Shown here: piece by piece, positions 1 to 9,273 of the stretch
Layout: every line of letters begins with the position of its first letter
Position numbering within the stretch: position 1 is the stretch's first letter
DNA from: Rheinheimera oceanensis
GTDB taxonomy: Bacteria; Pseudomonadota; Gammaproteobacteria; Enterobacterales; Alteromonadaceae
DNA length: 64,000 bases
Direction of reading: 5' to 3'
Assembly (NCBI RefSeq): GCF_018831085.1
Contig: NZ_JAGPNM010000002.1
Span: forward strand, 62,001-126,000
The notes under the pieces: generated by a model
Database searches by the model: none
The model's input: only the letters and a program-made list of their open reading frames with translations
Told to the model about the DNA's origin: nothing
Translations under genes and position numbers: made by a program

Positions 1-121
1 GGGTATTTTTACTTAACTGCCACGCTGATTGCTCAATACTGGCAGAATATTGACGCAGTTGTGGCTGTGCCAATACGCTGACACTACACAACAGGCTACT
101 GATCACTAATAAGGTTCGCAT
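1..121 (-). CDS. motY: MotY-like sodium-type flagellar protein, N-terminal fragment
   Basis: The first 40 codons of a gene that runs off the left edge. The ATG is at 121-119 on the minus strand. The reading gives a signal peptide ([19 protein letters not shown]) followed by [21 protein letters not shown]. The segment RQYSA..SAWQ...NT resembles the mature N terminus of MotY, the periplasmic protein of the T-ring that anchors sodium-driven PomAB stators. In Vibrio, motY is transcribed divergently from rnt, the same arrangement seen here with rnt starting at 255. The call rests on this short segment plus the neighbour, so another exported protein is possible. Confidence 0.55.
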   Translation of the reverse strand, partial: MRTLLVISSLLCSVSVLAQPQLRQYSASIEQSAWQLSKNT

Positions 122-254
122 TTTCTGGCTTTCCACCACTGTCGGTAAGCAATTTATGACAATTTGGCTTTATGTTAAGCAAACACTATGCCGCAACAAG
201 ACGCTGAAGCAATTCTTTGGCATAATAGCCGCTGATTGGCAAACTGGCGACGTT

Positions 255-923
255 ATGACACAACCAAGATCACAGCTGGCACAGCGCTTCCGCGGTTACT
301 ACCCTGTAGTTATCGACGTGGAAACCGCAGGCTTTAATGCAAAAACAGATGCTTTACTGGAAATAGCCGCCACTTTGCTGGATATGGACGACAACGGCAA
401 TTTAGTTCCGCTGCAAACACTGCATTTTCACGTTGAACCCTTCGAGGGCGCAAATCTGGATGCCAGCTCATTGGCCTTTAACGGTATAGACCCGTTTAAT
501 CCGCTACGTGGCGCTGTGTCAGAGCGTGAAGCTATTACAGAAATATGTAAAGCCGTGCGCAAAGCGCAAAAAGACGCCGACTGCCAGCGCAGTGTTATCG
601 TGGCGCACAACGCCGCCTTTGATCAGAGCTTTTTTAACGCTGCCGTAGAAAGGCTGAACTTTAAACGCTCGCCTTTTCATGCTTTTGTGTCATTCGACAC
701 CACCAGTTTGTCGGCATTAGCGTTGGGGCAAACGGTGCTTGCCAAAGCCTGCCAGGCTGCAGGTATTGAATTTAACAACAAAGAAGCGCACAGCGCTTTA
801 TACGACACTGAACGTACTGCCGAGCTGTTTTGTTATATTGTTAATAGCTGGAAACAGCTTGGTGGCTGGCCGCTGGCGCAGGCATTGGAAGAAACCAGCG
901 AAGAGACATCTGAGCAGGTGTAA
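255..923 (+). CDS. rnt: Ribonuclease T
   Basis: A 3'-to-5' exoribonuclease of the DEDDh family that trims tRNA 3' ends (CCA turnover) and matures 5S and 23S rRNA. The ExoI motif VIDVETAGF carries the metal ligands D21 and E23. AHNAAFD and HSALYDTE supply the remaining acidic residues and the catalytic His. Length (222 aa) and the C-terminal WKQLGGWPL match the E. coli enzyme. The open frame reaches back to 156, but the extra 33 residues have no counterpart in the family, so I take the ATG at 255 (MTQPRSQ). Shine-Dalgarno is weak (CTGGCGA). Transcribed alone, it converges on grxD with a shared terminator between them. Confidence 0.97.
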   Translation: MTQPRSQLAQRFRGYYPVVIDVETAGFNAKTDALLEIAATLLDMDDNGNLVPLQTLHFHVEPFEGANLDASSLAFNGIDPFNPLRGAVSEREAITEICKAVRKAQKDADCQRSVIVAHNAAFDQSFFNAAVERLNFKRSPFHAFVSFDTTSLSALALGQTVLAKACQAAGIEFNNKEAHSALYDTERTAELFCYIVNSWKQLGGWPLAQALEETSEETSEQV

Positions 924-960
924 AACTTAAGCTGCACAGAGCGCAGCATAGCCAGCAAAA

Positions 961-989
961 TATAAAGGCCGCAATAAGCGGCCTTTATA
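961..989. terminator. Bidirectional terminator between rnt and grxD
   Basis: A perfect 12-bp inverted repeat, arms TATAAAGGCCGC and GCGGCCTTTATA with a 5-nt loop AATAA. It is A/T-rich on both outer flanks and sits between two convergent genes, so it can end transcription from either side. Confidence 0.85.
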
Positions 990-1006
990 TTTACTACCAC
1001 AAGAGT

Positions 1007-1348
1007 TTACTCTGCTGGGGTATCGGTTTTATGTTTAGCGGCAGTTTCTTTGATCAGCGGCTGCAGCTCACCACGCTGAAACATCTCCAGCACGATATCA
1101 CAACCACCAATCAGTTCACCCTCTACCCACAACTGCGGAAAAGTAGGCCAGTTGGCATATTTGGGTAATTCAGCACGGATATCCGGGTTTTGCAGAATGT
1201 CTACAAAAGCAAACTGCTCACCACAGGCAATCAGGGCCTGTGAAGCCTGAGCCGAAAAACCACAGCTTGGGAATTTAGGCGAACCTTTCATAAATAACAG
1301 AATTGGGTTCTCAGCAATTTGCTGCTTAATTTTATCTAACGTTTCCAT
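1007..1348 (-). CDS. grxD: Monothiol glutaredoxin Grx4
   Basis: A monothiol glutaredoxin that carries or transfers [2Fe-2S] clusters, typically with a BolA partner. The CGFS active site lies in KGSPKFPSCGFSAQA, followed by the glutathione-binding WPTFPQLW and the GGCDI motif. It is almost collinear with E. coli Grx4, including PILLFMKGSP and NPDIRAELPKYANWPTF. The frame opens with a GTG two codons earlier. I choose the ATG at 1348 because GAGG of GAGGTG lies 5 nt before it, and the family begins at this point. It is monocistronic and converges on rnt. The neighbouring sodB is divergent, about 240 nt away. Confidence 0.97.
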   Translation of the reverse strand: METLDKIKQQIAENPILLFMKGSPKFPSCGFSAQASQALIACGEQFAFVDILQNPDIRAELPKYANWPTFPQLWVEGELIGGCDIVLEMFQRGELQPLIKETAAKHKTDTPAE

Positions 1349-1516
1349 TAACACCTCACACCATAAGCATTTTCAGATTGGCAGACATTTTACGCTGTTC
1401 TGTCGTAACTGGCACTTGAGATCTGAGAAAAAATCCCCACCTCTGTTGCTACGACCTTAAGCGCTGATTATCACAGCCGACTACACTGGATCAGCCAATA
1501 AGCAATACTGTAAAAC

Positions 1517-1534
1517 TTGAGTATTTTAGTCAGG
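1517..1534 (+). promoter_or_regulatory. Possible IscR type-1-like site or -35 region upstream of sodB
   Basis: TTGAGTATTTTAGTCAGG shows the dyad TTGA(G/C)T...AGTCAG and fits the core of the type-1 IscR consensus (YYGACTRWWWYAGTCRRG) except for one base in the left half. It lies 54 nt before the sodB start codon. TTGAGT could equally be a sigma-70 -35 box. This is a pattern match only. Confidence 0.3.
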
Positions 1535-1587
1535 TTTTGTAGTCTACGCCATGCAGACATCATAAACAACGCCAACGGAGAACGACA

Positions 1588-2172
1588 ATGGCCTTTGAAT
1601 TACCAGCATTACCTTATGCAAAAGACGCGTTAGCGCCACACATTTCCGCAGAAACTCTGGAGTACCATTACGGCAAGCACCACAATACTTACGTGGTAAA
1701 ACTAAATGGCTTGATTGAAGGCACGCCTTTTGCCGGTAAATCACTGGAAGATATCGTTCGTACCTCTGAAGGTGGCATTTTCAATAACGCCGCTCAGGTA
1801 TGGAACCACACTTTCTACTGGCACTGCTTATCACCAAACGGTGGTGGCGAGCCAACAGGTGCGCTGGCCGACGCTATCAATGCCAAATGGGGCTCTTTTG
1901 CTGCATTTAAAACCGCCTTTAACGACAAAGCCGTAAACAACTTTGGTTCAAGCTGGACCTGGTTAGTGAAAAAAGCTGATGGCAGCCTGGATATCGTTAA
2001 TACCAGCAATGCTGCTACACCATTAACAGATACCAGCGTAACGCCGGTAATGACTGTAGATTTATGGGAACACGCCTACTACATTGACTACCGCAATGCC
2101 CGCCCTACTTATCTGGATGCATTCTGGGCACTGGTTAACTGGAAATTTGCCAGCGAAAACTTTGCCAAGTAA
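1588..2172 (+). CDS. sodB: Superoxide dismutase [Fe]
   Basis: Cytoplasmic Fe-dependent superoxide dismutase (194 aa), converting superoxide to peroxide and oxygen. Metal ligands are recognisable as H27 (YHYGKHH), H74 ([10 protein letters not shown]), and the D and H of [12 protein letters not shown] near residues 157-161. GGGEPTG and [11 protein letters not shown] are typical of the iron-type SodB rather than manganese SodA. The start ATG has a GGAG ribosome site 9 nt upstream. The gene stands alone with a strong terminator just after it. The upstream 230 nt hold the divergent grxD start and a possible IscR-like dyad at 1517. Confidence 0.98.
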   Translation: MAFELPALPYAKDALAPHISAETLEYHYGKHHNTYVVKLNGLIEGTPFAGKSLEDIVRTSEGGIFNNAAQVWNHTFYWHCLSPNGGGEPTGALADAINAKWGSFAAFKTAFNDKAVNNFGSSWTWLVKKADGSLDIVNTSNAATPLTDTSVTPVMTVDLWEHAYYIDYRNARPTYLDAFWALVNWKFASENFAK

Positions 2173-2191
2173 TACTTAGCTGTATTAAACG

Positions 2192-2215
2192 AACCCGGCT
2201 TATGCCGGGTTTTTT
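2192..2215 (+). terminator. Rho-independent terminator of sodB
   Basis: Arms AACCCGGC and GCCGGGTT with loop TTAT, running into a T-rich tail, 20 nt after the sodB stop. Confidence 0.9.
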
Positions 2216-2400
2216 GTCCACCCAGCTTTACATTTTCCTGCAGTATGCCAACTAAACCTTTTTGCCGTCAGCCACTATAGCATGAAGAAATTTATAGATT
2301 TTTCTGTCAATTAGTCAGGCGGGAATCCGCTTTACTGTCTAACCTTAAGATAACAGCTTGGCTGCCACCCTTTTCCGATGTTTAAAAGCTGGAGGTGCAT

Positions 2401-4323
2401 ATGAGTATTTTCGAGCACTATAAATCACGCTACGAAGCTGCGAAAGAAGAAGAATATAGCATCCAGGAATTCCTGGCGTTATGCAAAAACGACAAAAGCT
2501 GCTACGCCAGTGCAGCAGAGCGTTTATTGCTGGCTATAGGTAAACCTGAACTGACCGATACTGCGCAAGACCCACAGTTAAGCAGGCTGTTCTCTAACCG
2601 GGTAATAGCGCGCTATCCGGCATTTTCTGAATTTTATGGTATGGAAGATGCCATCGAACAAATTGTGTCTTACCTGAAGCATTCAGCGCAGGGGCTGGAA
2701 GAGCGCAAACAAATTCTGTATTTACTTGGCCCGGTGGGCGGCGGCAAGTCGTCACTGGCTGAAAAGCTGAAACATTTAATGCAGCAAATTCCGATTTATT
2801 ACTTAAAAGGCTCGCCGGTGTACGACCATCCGTTATGCCTGTTCGACGTTAACGAAGATGGCAATATTCTGCAGCAGGAATATGGCATTCCCAAACGTTA
2901 CCTGCGCAATATTATGTCGCCCTGGGCCAGTAAAAGGCTACACGAATATAACGGCGATATCAGCCAGTTTAAGGTGGTAAAAAAGTATCCGTCTATATTG
3001 GATCAGCTGGCCATTGCCAAAACCGAGCCCGGCGATGAAAACAATCAGGATATTGCCTCACTGGTAGGTAAAGTGGATATCCGCCAGTTGGAACACTTCG
3101 CCCAGAATGACCCCGATGCTTACAGCTACTCTGGTGCACTTTGTCGCGCTAATCAGGGCATGATGGAGTTCGTTGAGATGTTCAAAGCGCCGATTAAGGT
3201 GCTACACCCTTTACTGACAGCAACGCAGGAAGGTAACTACAATGGTACCGAAGGCTTAGCGGCTTTGCCGTTTGACGGCATTATACTGGCGCACAGCAAT
3301 GAATCTGAGTGGCAAACCTTTCGTAATAACAAGAATAATGAAGCCTTTCTTGATCGGGTTTACATTGTAAAAGTACCTTACTGCCTGCGGGTTAGCGAAG
3401 AAAAGCGTATTTATCAGAAACTACTGGAACACAGCGAGCTGAATACCGCCCCCTGTGCACCGGGCACCTTAAGCTCCCTGGCACAGTTTGCGGTGTTGTC
3501 CCGGTTGAAAAACCCGGATAACTCCAGCATTTACTCCAAAATGCGGGTTTATGACGGTGAAAGCTTAAAAGACACCGATCCTAAGGCAAAATCGTATCAG
3601 GAATACCGTGACTACGCCGGTGTTGATGAGGGCATGACAGGCTTATCAACCCGTTTTGCTTTTAAAATTTTATCGCGGGTATTTAACTTTGACAGCACAG
3701 AAGTGGCTGCCAACCCGGTACACCTGTTCTATGTGCTGGAACAGCAGATAGAGCGTGAGCAATTCCCTGCTGATGTAGCAGAACGCTATCTGGAGCATTT
3801 AAAAGGCTATTTGATCCCCAAATATATCGAGTTTATCGGTAAAGAAATTCAAACCGCATATTTAGAATCCTATTCCGAGTATGGGCAGAATATCTTTGAT
3901 CGTTACGTGATTTATGCCGATTTCTGGATCCAGGATCAGGAGTACCGTGATCCGGAAACCGGCCAGCTATTTGACCGCTCAGCATTGAACGCCGAGCTGG
4001 AAAAAATTGAAAAACCTGCGGGTATCAGTAACCCGAAAGATTTCCGCAATGAAATAGTTAACTTTGTACTAAGAGCCAAAGCGAAAAACAACGGCAAAAA
4101 CCCAACCTGGACCAGCTACGAGAAGCTGCGCACTGTGATAGAGAAAAAAATGTTCTCCAGTACAGAAGAGTTGTTGCCGGTTATTTCATTTAATGCCAAA
4201 ACCTCAACCGATGATCAGAAAAAACACGATGATTTTGTCAACCGGATGATGGAAAAAGGCTATACCCGTAAGCAGGTAAGGTTGCTGTCAGAGTGGTATC
4301 TGCGCGTACGTAAATCGCAGTAA
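2401..4323 (+). CDS. yeaG: PrkA/YeaG serine protein kinase (AAA-type)
   Basis: PrkA family protein, 640 aa, almost superimposable on E. coli YeaG. An N-terminal AAA-like domain carries the Walker A loop GPVGGGKS at 110-117, followed by a C-terminal kinase-like domain (conserved block DPKAKSYQEYRDYAGVDEG). In enterobacteria it is made in stationary phase and under nitrogen starvation and acts with YeaH. Whether it is a kinase, an ATPase/protease or both is debated for the family. The frame opens at a GTG at 2395. The ATG at 2401 is preferred because GGAGG ends 5 nt before it. It is first in the operon yeaG-yeaH-spoVR (gaps 17 and 28 nt), with about 185 nt of upstream DNA in which I see no clear promoter. 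Confidence 0.97.
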   Translation: MSIFEHYKSRYEAAKEEEYSIQEFLALCKNDKSCYASAAERLLLAIGKPELTDTAQDPQLSRLFSNRVIARYPAFSEFYGMEDAIEQIVSYLKHSAQGLEERKQILYLLGPVGGGKSSLAEKLKHLMQQIPIYYLKGSPVYDHPLCLFDVNEDGNILQQEYGIPKRYLRNIMSPWASKRLHEYNGDISQFKVVKKYPSILDQLAIAKTEPGDENNQDIASLVGKVDIRQLEHFAQNDPDAYSYSGALCRANQGMMEFVEMFKAPIKVLHPLLTATQEGNYNGTEGLAALPFDGIILAHSNESEWQTFRNNKNNEAFLDRVYIVKVPYCLRVSEEKRIYQKLLEHSELNTAPCAPGTLSSLAQFAVLSRLKNPDNSSIYSKMRVYDGESLKDTDPKAKSYQEYRDYAGVDEGMTGLSTRFAFKILSRVFNFDSTEVAANPVHLFYVLEQQIEREQFPADVAERYLEHLKGYLIPKYIEFIGKEIQTAYLESYSEYGQNIFDRYVIYADFWIQDQEYRDPETGQLFDRSALNAELEKIEKPAGISNPKDFRNEIVNFVLRAKAKNNGKNPTWTSYEKLRTVIEKKMFSSTEELLPVISFNAKTSTDDQKKHDDFVNRMMEKGYTRKQVRLLSEWYLRVRKSQ

Positions 4324-4340
4324 CGTAAGCCGGAGGTAGT

Positions 4341-5609
4341 ATGGCGCACTTTATAGACAGACGGCTCAATGGCAAGAATAAAAGCGCGGTAAACCGCCAG
4401 CGCTTTATTCGCCGCTATAAGCAACAAATTAAAAAAGCGGTGTCGGATGCCATCAGCAAGCGTAGCGTTACCGACATTAGCAGCGGTGAAAGTGTCACTA
4501 TACCCAGTAAAGACATTACTGAGCCGTTTTTTCATCAGGGTAAAGGCGGCCGCAGGCAAATAGTGCACCCGGGTAATGATCAGTTCAGCCCGGGCGATCG
4601 CATTAAGCGGCCACAAGGCGGTGCTGGCCAGGGCAGTGGTACGGGCGATCCAGCCAATGACGGTGAAGGCACTGATGATTTTGTGTTTTCTATATCCAAA
4701 GATGAATATCTGGATCTACTATTTGAAGATTTAGAATTGCCCAACCTGAGAAAAAACCAGTTAGATAAACTGGTGCAATATAAAAATGTACGGGCCGGTT
4801 ACCGCTCTGAAGGTGTGCCAAGCAACATCGATATAGTGCGCTCGTTACGGGGTTCTCTGGCCCGGCGTGTTGCTATGACAGCCGATAAAAAGGCCCGGCT
4901 GCGTGAACTGGAGCAACAACTTAGTGCGTTGGAGCGCGAACCGGTACCGGATCAGCAAATGCTGCGCAGCATTATTGACGATATTGACACACTAAAACAG
5001 CGCATTGCAGCTGTGCCTTTTATTGACAGCTTTGATTTACGCTTTCGTAATTTTCAAAAACGGCCGGAGCCAACCAGCAAAGCAGTAATGTTTTGTCTGA
5101 TGGATGTGTCAGGCTCTATGGACCAGGCCACCAAAGATATGGCCAAGCGTTTTTATATTCTGCTGTATCTGTTTTTAAGCCGCAGCTACAAAAATGTCGA
5201 GGTGGTTTATATCCGCCATCATACCCAGGCTAAAGAAGTAGACGAACAGGAGTTCTTTTATTCGCAGGAAACCGGCGGCACCATAGTGTCCAGCGCGGTA
5301 AAACTGATGTATGACATAGTACAGGAGCGCTACAACCCGGTAGAGTGGAATATATATGCCGCCCAGGCATCTGATGGCGATAACTGGACTGACGACAGCG
5401 CTCCCTGTGCCGAGCTGCTGGCGAACAAGCTACTGCCGCTGCTGCGCTACTATGCATACATTGAAATTACGCCCAGAGCTCACCAAAGCCTGTGGCAGGA
5501 ATATGAAAAGCTGCTACCGGTGTATGACAATTTTGCCATTCAGCATATTAAAGAAGTCAGTGATATTTACCCGGTGTTTCGCGAGCTGTTTAAGAAACAA
5601 GCCGCTTAA
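4341..5609 (+). CDS. yeaH: YeaH family protein (DUF444, von Willebrand A-like)
   Basis: A 422-aa DUF444 protein matching E. coli YeaH. The basic N terminus ([22 protein letters not shown]) is followed by a glycine-rich low-complexity stretch around residues 85-110. The C-terminal von Willebrand factor A-like domain has the MIDAS-type motif D255-V-S-G-S259-M. YeaH is the usual partner of YeaG/PrkA and SpoVR in stress and starvation responses; its biochemical role is unknown. GGAGG lies 7 nt before the ATG. It sits 17 nt after yeaG and 28 nt before spoVR, so the three are surely co-transcribed. Confidence 0.95.
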   Translation: MAHFIDRRLNGKNKSAVNRQRFIRRYKQQIKKAVSDAISKRSVTDISSGESVTIPSKDITEPFFHQGKGGRRQIVHPGNDQFSPGDRIKRPQGGAGQGSGTGDPANDGEGTDDFVFSISKDEYLDLLFEDLELPNLRKNQLDKLVQYKNVRAGYRSEGVPSNIDIVRSLRGSLARRVAMTADKKARLRELEQQLSALEREPVPDQQMLRSIIDDIDTLKQRIAAVPFIDSFDLRFRNFQKRPEPTSKAVMFCLMDVSGSMDQATKDMAKRFYILLYLFLSRSYKNVEVVYIRHHTQAKEVDEQEFFYSQETGGTIVSSAVKLMYDIVQERYNPVEWNIYAAQASDGDNWTDDSAPCAELLANKLLPLLRYYAYIEITPRAHQSLWQEYEKLLPVYDNFAIQHIKEVSDIYPVFRELFKKQAA

Positions 5610-5637
5610 ACGCAATTGACTTTGCAGTGAGGTTTTT

Positions 5638-7164
5638 ATGGCCAAAGCAAAAACGAAAATAAACACTTGTTTACCAGACGGCCCGGACTGGACCTTCGAT
5701 CTGCTCGATGCCTATCATCAGGAAATTGCCCGGGTTGCAGCGCACTATCAGCTTGATACTTACCCTAACCAGATTGAAGTGATTACCGCAGAGCAAATGA
5801 TGGATGCTTACTCCAGTGTCGGTATGCCGCTGGGTTATCATCACTGGTCTTATGGTAAGAAATTTATCCAGACCGAGCAAAACTATAAGCGCGGCTATAT
5901 GGGCCTGGCCTATGAAATTGTTATCAACTCTAACCCGTGTATTGCCTACCTGATGGAAGAAAACACTATTACCATGCAGGCGCTGGTGATGGCCCATGCC
6001 AGTTACGGCCATAACTCTTTTTTTAAAAATAATTACCTGTTTAAAACCTGGACCGATGCCGGTTCTATTATCGATTATCTGGTGTTTGCCAAAAACTATA
6101 TCAGCCAGTGTGAAGAAAAGTACGGTATCAGCGACGTTGAAGATATGCTCGACTCCTGCCATGCGCTAATGAACTACGGTGTAGACCGCTATAAAAGGCC
6201 GCAAAAGATCTCTCTGGATGAAGAGCAAAAACGCCAGCACGAACGCGAAACCTATCTGCAGTCTCAGGTAAACGATTTATGGCGCACCATACCGGTAAAA
6301 ACTGCCAGTACAACACAGCACAAAAGCCGCTTTCCGTCAGAGCCGCAGGAGAATATCCTCTACTTTATTGAAAAAAATGCCCCGCTGCTAAAACCCTGGC
6401 AACGTGAAATTGTGCGGATAGTACGTAAAATTTCGCAGTATTTTTATCCGCAAAAACAAACGCAAGTAATGAACGAGGGCTGGGCCACATTTTGGCATTA
6501 CACTATTTTGCAGCACCTGTATGATGAAGGTAAAGTCAGTGACCGTTTTATGCTGGAGGTTCTGCACAGCCATACCAATGTGGTAGCGCAGCCGGAATAC
6601 AACAGCAAATATTACTCCGGCATTAACCCGTATGCGCTGGGCTTTGCTATGTTTACTGATATCCGCCGAATGTGTGAGGCGCCCACTGCCGAAGATAAAG
6701 AGTGGTTTCCGGACCTTGCGGGCAGTAACTGGCTGGAAACACTGCACTTTGCTATGCAAAATTTTAAAGATGAGAGCTTTATCAGCCAGTATCTGTCACC
6801 TAAGGTGATCCGTGATTTTCACTTATTTGCTATTGTCGATGATGACGAAGAAGGCAGTTTAGAAGTGGCTGCCATTCACAATGCTGAGGGTTATCAGCGC
6901 ATACGGCAAATGTTATCGCAGCAATATAACCTGAGCCAGATAGAACCGAATATTCAGGTGCATAATGTCGACTTAAACGGCGACCGCTCACTAACACTAC
7001 ATTATGTGCCACAAAACCGTATCCCTTTGGCAGGCAGTATGCCGCATGTACTTAAACACTTACACCGCTTATGGGGGTTTACTGTTTATCTGGAACAACA
7101 AAACGTTGATGGCAGTACTGAGTTACTGCACAGTTGCCCTGAACCTGCACTGCTTGGCGGTTAG
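5638..7164 (+). CDS. ycgB: SpoVR family protein (YcgB)
   Basis: A 508-aa cytoplasmic SpoVR protein, similar over its full length to E. coli YcgB. Typical family blocks are PNQIEVITAEQMMDAYSSVG, MPLGYHHWSYGKKF and MNEGWATFWHYTILQHLYDE. The last contains an EGWATFWHY metal-protein-like motif. SpoVR was named for spore-cortex formation in Bacillus, but non-sporulators use it in stress responses with PrkA and YeaH, exactly its neighbours here. Molecular function is unknown. The ribosome site GTGAGG precedes the ATG. Its stop codon overlaps the stop of the convergent GGDEF gene (7161-7164), and no terminator hairpin is visible between them. Confidence 0.95.
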   Translation: MAKAKTKINTCLPDGPDWTFDLLDAYHQEIARVAAHYQLDTYPNQIEVITAEQMMDAYSSVGMPLGYHHWSYGKKFIQTEQNYKRGYMGLAYEIVINSNPCIAYLMEENTITMQALVMAHASYGHNSFFKNNYLFKTWTDAGSIIDYLVFAKNYISQCEEKYGISDVEDMLDSCHALMNYGVDRYKRPQKISLDEEQKRQHERETYLQSQVNDLWRTIPVKTASTTQHKSRFPSEPQENILYFIEKNAPLLKPWQREIVRIVRKISQYFYPQKQTQVMNEGWATFWHYTILQHLYDEGKVSDRFMLEVLHSHTNVVAQPEYNSKYYSGINPYALGFAMFTDIRRMCEAPTAEDKEWFPDLAGSNWLETLHFAMQNFKDESFISQYLSPKVIRDFHLFAIVDDDEEGSLEVAAIHNAEGYQRIRQMLSQQYNLSQIEPNIQVHNVDLNGDRSLTLHYVPQNRIPLAGSMPHVLKHLHRLWGFTVYLEQQNVDGSTELLHSCPEPALLGG

Positions 7165-8126
7165 TCTAACGGGCTGTAACAGGTAACTCTGTTGCGCCCG
7201 CCAGCTTTAGAGCGGTACAACGCTTTATCTGCCGCTTCCAGCCATTGGCGGTAGTTTGTCATGTCTTTGTTGTGCTCAGCCAGGCCAATGCTAAGCGTTA
7301 CCTTTAATATCTGGCTGTTGTATTTAATCGACAGCTGCTCAACTGATTTACGCAGCCTTTCAGCCAGGTGAGCTGCCTGCTGCAGATTGGTTTCCACTAA
7401 TAAAATGGCATATTCTTCGCCGCCGTAACGGCCGGCAATATCAGTAGCTCTGAGTGTTTTGCGAACGGCATCTGCAATTTGCTGGATCACTAAATCGCCG
7501 GCAGAATGCCCATAAGTATCATTAACACGTTTAAAATGATCAATATCGCACATCAGTAAAGTGCTTTGGTGCGGGTAACGCTGCAAACGTTTATATTCCT
7601 GGTTAAGGCTTTCTTCCCAGTGACCACGGTTAAACAGTTGGGTAAGGAAATCGGTTTTTGACAGTTGCTGTAAACGGCCGTTCATCGACTCTAACTCTAT
7701 GCGGCTTACTGCCACATCAGTGACATCATAAATGATAAAACACAGGTGAGTTACCTGGCCGCGCGCATCTGACAGCGGAAAAATAGTACAATTCTGATAC
7801 ATATATTCAGCACTACCGGTAATAGGCCGGTAATTACGGAATTTAAAAATATAAGGCCGTTGCTCCCAAATCGTAAAAGCACGGTTTTTCAGCAGGATAA
7901 CCGGATCGCATTTACGCCGTAACCAGTCTTCATCAATTTCAGAGAATAAGTCAAACAGGTAACTGTCCCGCACCTGGCGTGGCGTTAAACCGCTATGATT
8001 TTCCATAAAACCATTCCACACCTGAATACGATAGTCGCAATTTAACACGACAAGCCCGACATCAACGGTCTGGAACATATCCATCAGCCAATGGATCTCA
8101 GATACCTCAATCGCAGTTTCTGACAT
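7161..8126 (-). CDS. PAS-GGDEF diguanylate cyclase
   Basis: A predicted cytoplasmic diguanylate cyclase (321 aa) making cyclic-di-GMP. An N-terminal PAS-like sensory domain (about residues 10-135, with VDVGLVVLNCDYRIQVWNGF) is joined by a short coiled segment (LESMNGRLQQLSKTDFLTQL) to a GGDEF domain. The catalytic loop is GGEEY at about 235-239, and the RATD inhibitory site lies the canonical five residues before it, so product inhibition is expected. The frame can start at a GTG (8129) that overlaps the stop of the upstream regulator gene. The ATG at 8126 has a better-placed GGAGGAG. Coupling to the CheY-CheC gene implies one signalling unit in which the regulator and the cyclase act on the same output. 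Confidence 0.92.
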   Translation of the reverse strand: MSETAIEVSEIHWLMDMFQTVDVGLVVLNCDYRIQVWNGFMENHSGLTPRQVRDSYLFDLFSEIDEDWLRRKCDPVILLKNRAFTIWEQRPYIFKFRNYRPITGSAEYMYQNCTIFPLSDARGQVTHLCFIIYDVTDVAVSRIELESMNGRLQQLSKTDFLTQLFNRGHWEESLNQEYKRLQRYPHQSTLLMCDIDHFKRVNDTYGHSAGDLVIQQIADAVRKTLRATDIAGRYGGEEYAILLVETNLQQAAHLAERLRKSVEQLSIKYNSQILKVTLSIGLAEHNKDMTNYRQWLEAADKALYRSKAGGRNRVTCYSPLD

Positions 8127-8128
8127 CA

Positions 8129-9145
8129 CTACTCCTCCAGCAAGAAAGCAACTTTATAATTCAGGGTTTTCAGGCTGTCCTCCGTAAAAAGTAATAATAA
8201 ATCGCAATTGATATTATAGTTTTCAATACCATAACTTACTTCTATTGCCAGCGTTTTACGCCAGCGCTTGGCATTGGCTCTGATCAACTCGCTAACCGGT
8301 GCATGCTGCCCCAGCACTACCGGGTGCCCCTGGCTGAAACTCATATCAATTTGTTCTGCTAGCCCTTTGAGTACGGCGCCAATCAGAATATTGGCAATAT
8401 CCATCAGCAATTCCAGCTCAACTTTTACTGTCAGCGCGCCGTGATAATTCATTAGCCGGGCAATATCTTTAAAGCTGGAGTCATTCAGTATCAGCAACGC
8501 CTCACCCGACACACCACCACCGATAAACCCCTGGCACACAGCTGAAGTAGAAGACTCCTGCTCTACTGATGCCAGCGCCATATGCAATTCACTGACTTCG
8601 ATTAAATTCACATTCGGAATAGGTAGTTTTACAAATACATTTAACAACCGTGCCAGCAAATTACCCGCTTGCCCCATTGCCACGTTGGTCAGCTCTTGCA
8701 ATACATCACGCATTTCCGCACTAAGCTCTGCAGTAACCGGGCCAGCCTTTTTACTGCTGCCGGTTTCTGCGGGTACAGTATGAGTAATAGCATGTTGCTG
8801 CATAAGCTGCCGGATCTTCTCAGCGTCTACCGGTTTGCGGATAAAATCGAGAGCGCCCAGGCTTTTAACCCGTTCAAATGCTTCAGGTTGCACATCGCCG
8901 GACACCACGACAACCCTGACATTCAACTGACGTTTTTTCAGTTCAGCCAACACTTCGTAGCCATCCATCACCGGCATGTTTAAATCAAGGAAAAACCAGT
9001 CAATATTGTGTTGCTGCAAGGTATCCAGGGCTTCAGCGCCATGGCCGGCAAAAAATAAGTTCGCTTGCCACTCTTGTGGTAGTATTCTGGCTAATTGCTT
9101 ACGGGCCAGATTAGAATCGTCACAAATTAATACCGCAGTGGTCAT
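8129..9145 (-). CDS. Response regulator: CheY-like receiver fused to CheC-type phosphatase domain
   Basis: A 338-aa two-domain protein. Residues 1-120 form a receiver domain with acidic pocket D9/D10, phospho-acceptor D54 (FFLDLNMPVMDG), S82 and K104 (FIRKPVD). After a Lys/Ala/Pro linker, residues 140-338 look like CheC/CheX phosphatases. The first helix keeps the signature D147-xxx-E151-xx-N154 (DVLQELTN), while the second helix copy is degenerate (ELLMDIAN). It may therefore dephosphorylate a CheY-like partner, or itself. The frame extends to an ATG at 9172, but that lies inside a perfect palindrome and adds nine non-family residues. The ATG at 9145 gives the usual receiver start MTTAVLICDDSNLARKQ. 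It is co-transcribed with the PAS-GGDEF gene. Confidence 0.88.
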   Translation of the reverse strand: MTTAVLICDDSNLARKQLARILPQEWQANLFFAGHGAEALDTLQQHNIDWFFLDLNMPVMDGYEVLAELKKRQLNVRVVVVSGDVQPEAFERVKSLGALDFIRKPVDAEKIRQLMQQHAITHTVPAETGSSKKAGPVTAELSAEMRDVLQELTNVAMGQAGNLLARLLNVFVKLPIPNVNLIEVSELHMALASVEQESSTSAVCQGFIGGGVSGEALLILNDSSFKDIARLMNYHGALTVKVELELLMDIANILIGAVLKGLAEQIDMSFSQGHPVVLGQHAPVSELIRANAKRWRKTLAIEVSYGIENYNINCDLLLLFTEDSLKTLNYKVAFLLEE

Positions 9146-9170
9146 CGGCTTCTCACTTCGTACAGGCTTC

Positions 9171-9190
9171 ATTTCAGTCTAGACTGAAAT
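9171..9190. promoter_or_regulatory. Perfect 20-bp palindrome, candidate operator
   Basis: ATTTCAGTCT followed directly by its reverse complement AGACTGAAAT. It lies between the divergent CheY-CheC gene and the tpx-like gene, 26 nt before the ATG at 9145 and about 83 nt before the one at 9274. The symmetry is exact and ungapped, and no T-run follows, so an operator for a dimeric repressor is more likely than a terminator. Confidence 0.6.
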
Positions 9191-9273
9191 ACTCGGTTCG
9201 TGCATCAGGCACGGAAATATGTTGTGTTCCAGCTGATTACTATTACACCAATTATATTAACAGGAGCTATATC

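Noticed and set aside
156..254. Extended N terminus of RNase T
   Set aside because: No counterpart in the family; the conserved protein begins at 255.
5671..6162. 163-codon open frame on the minus strand
   Set aside because: Antisense shadow of the spoVR-family gene.
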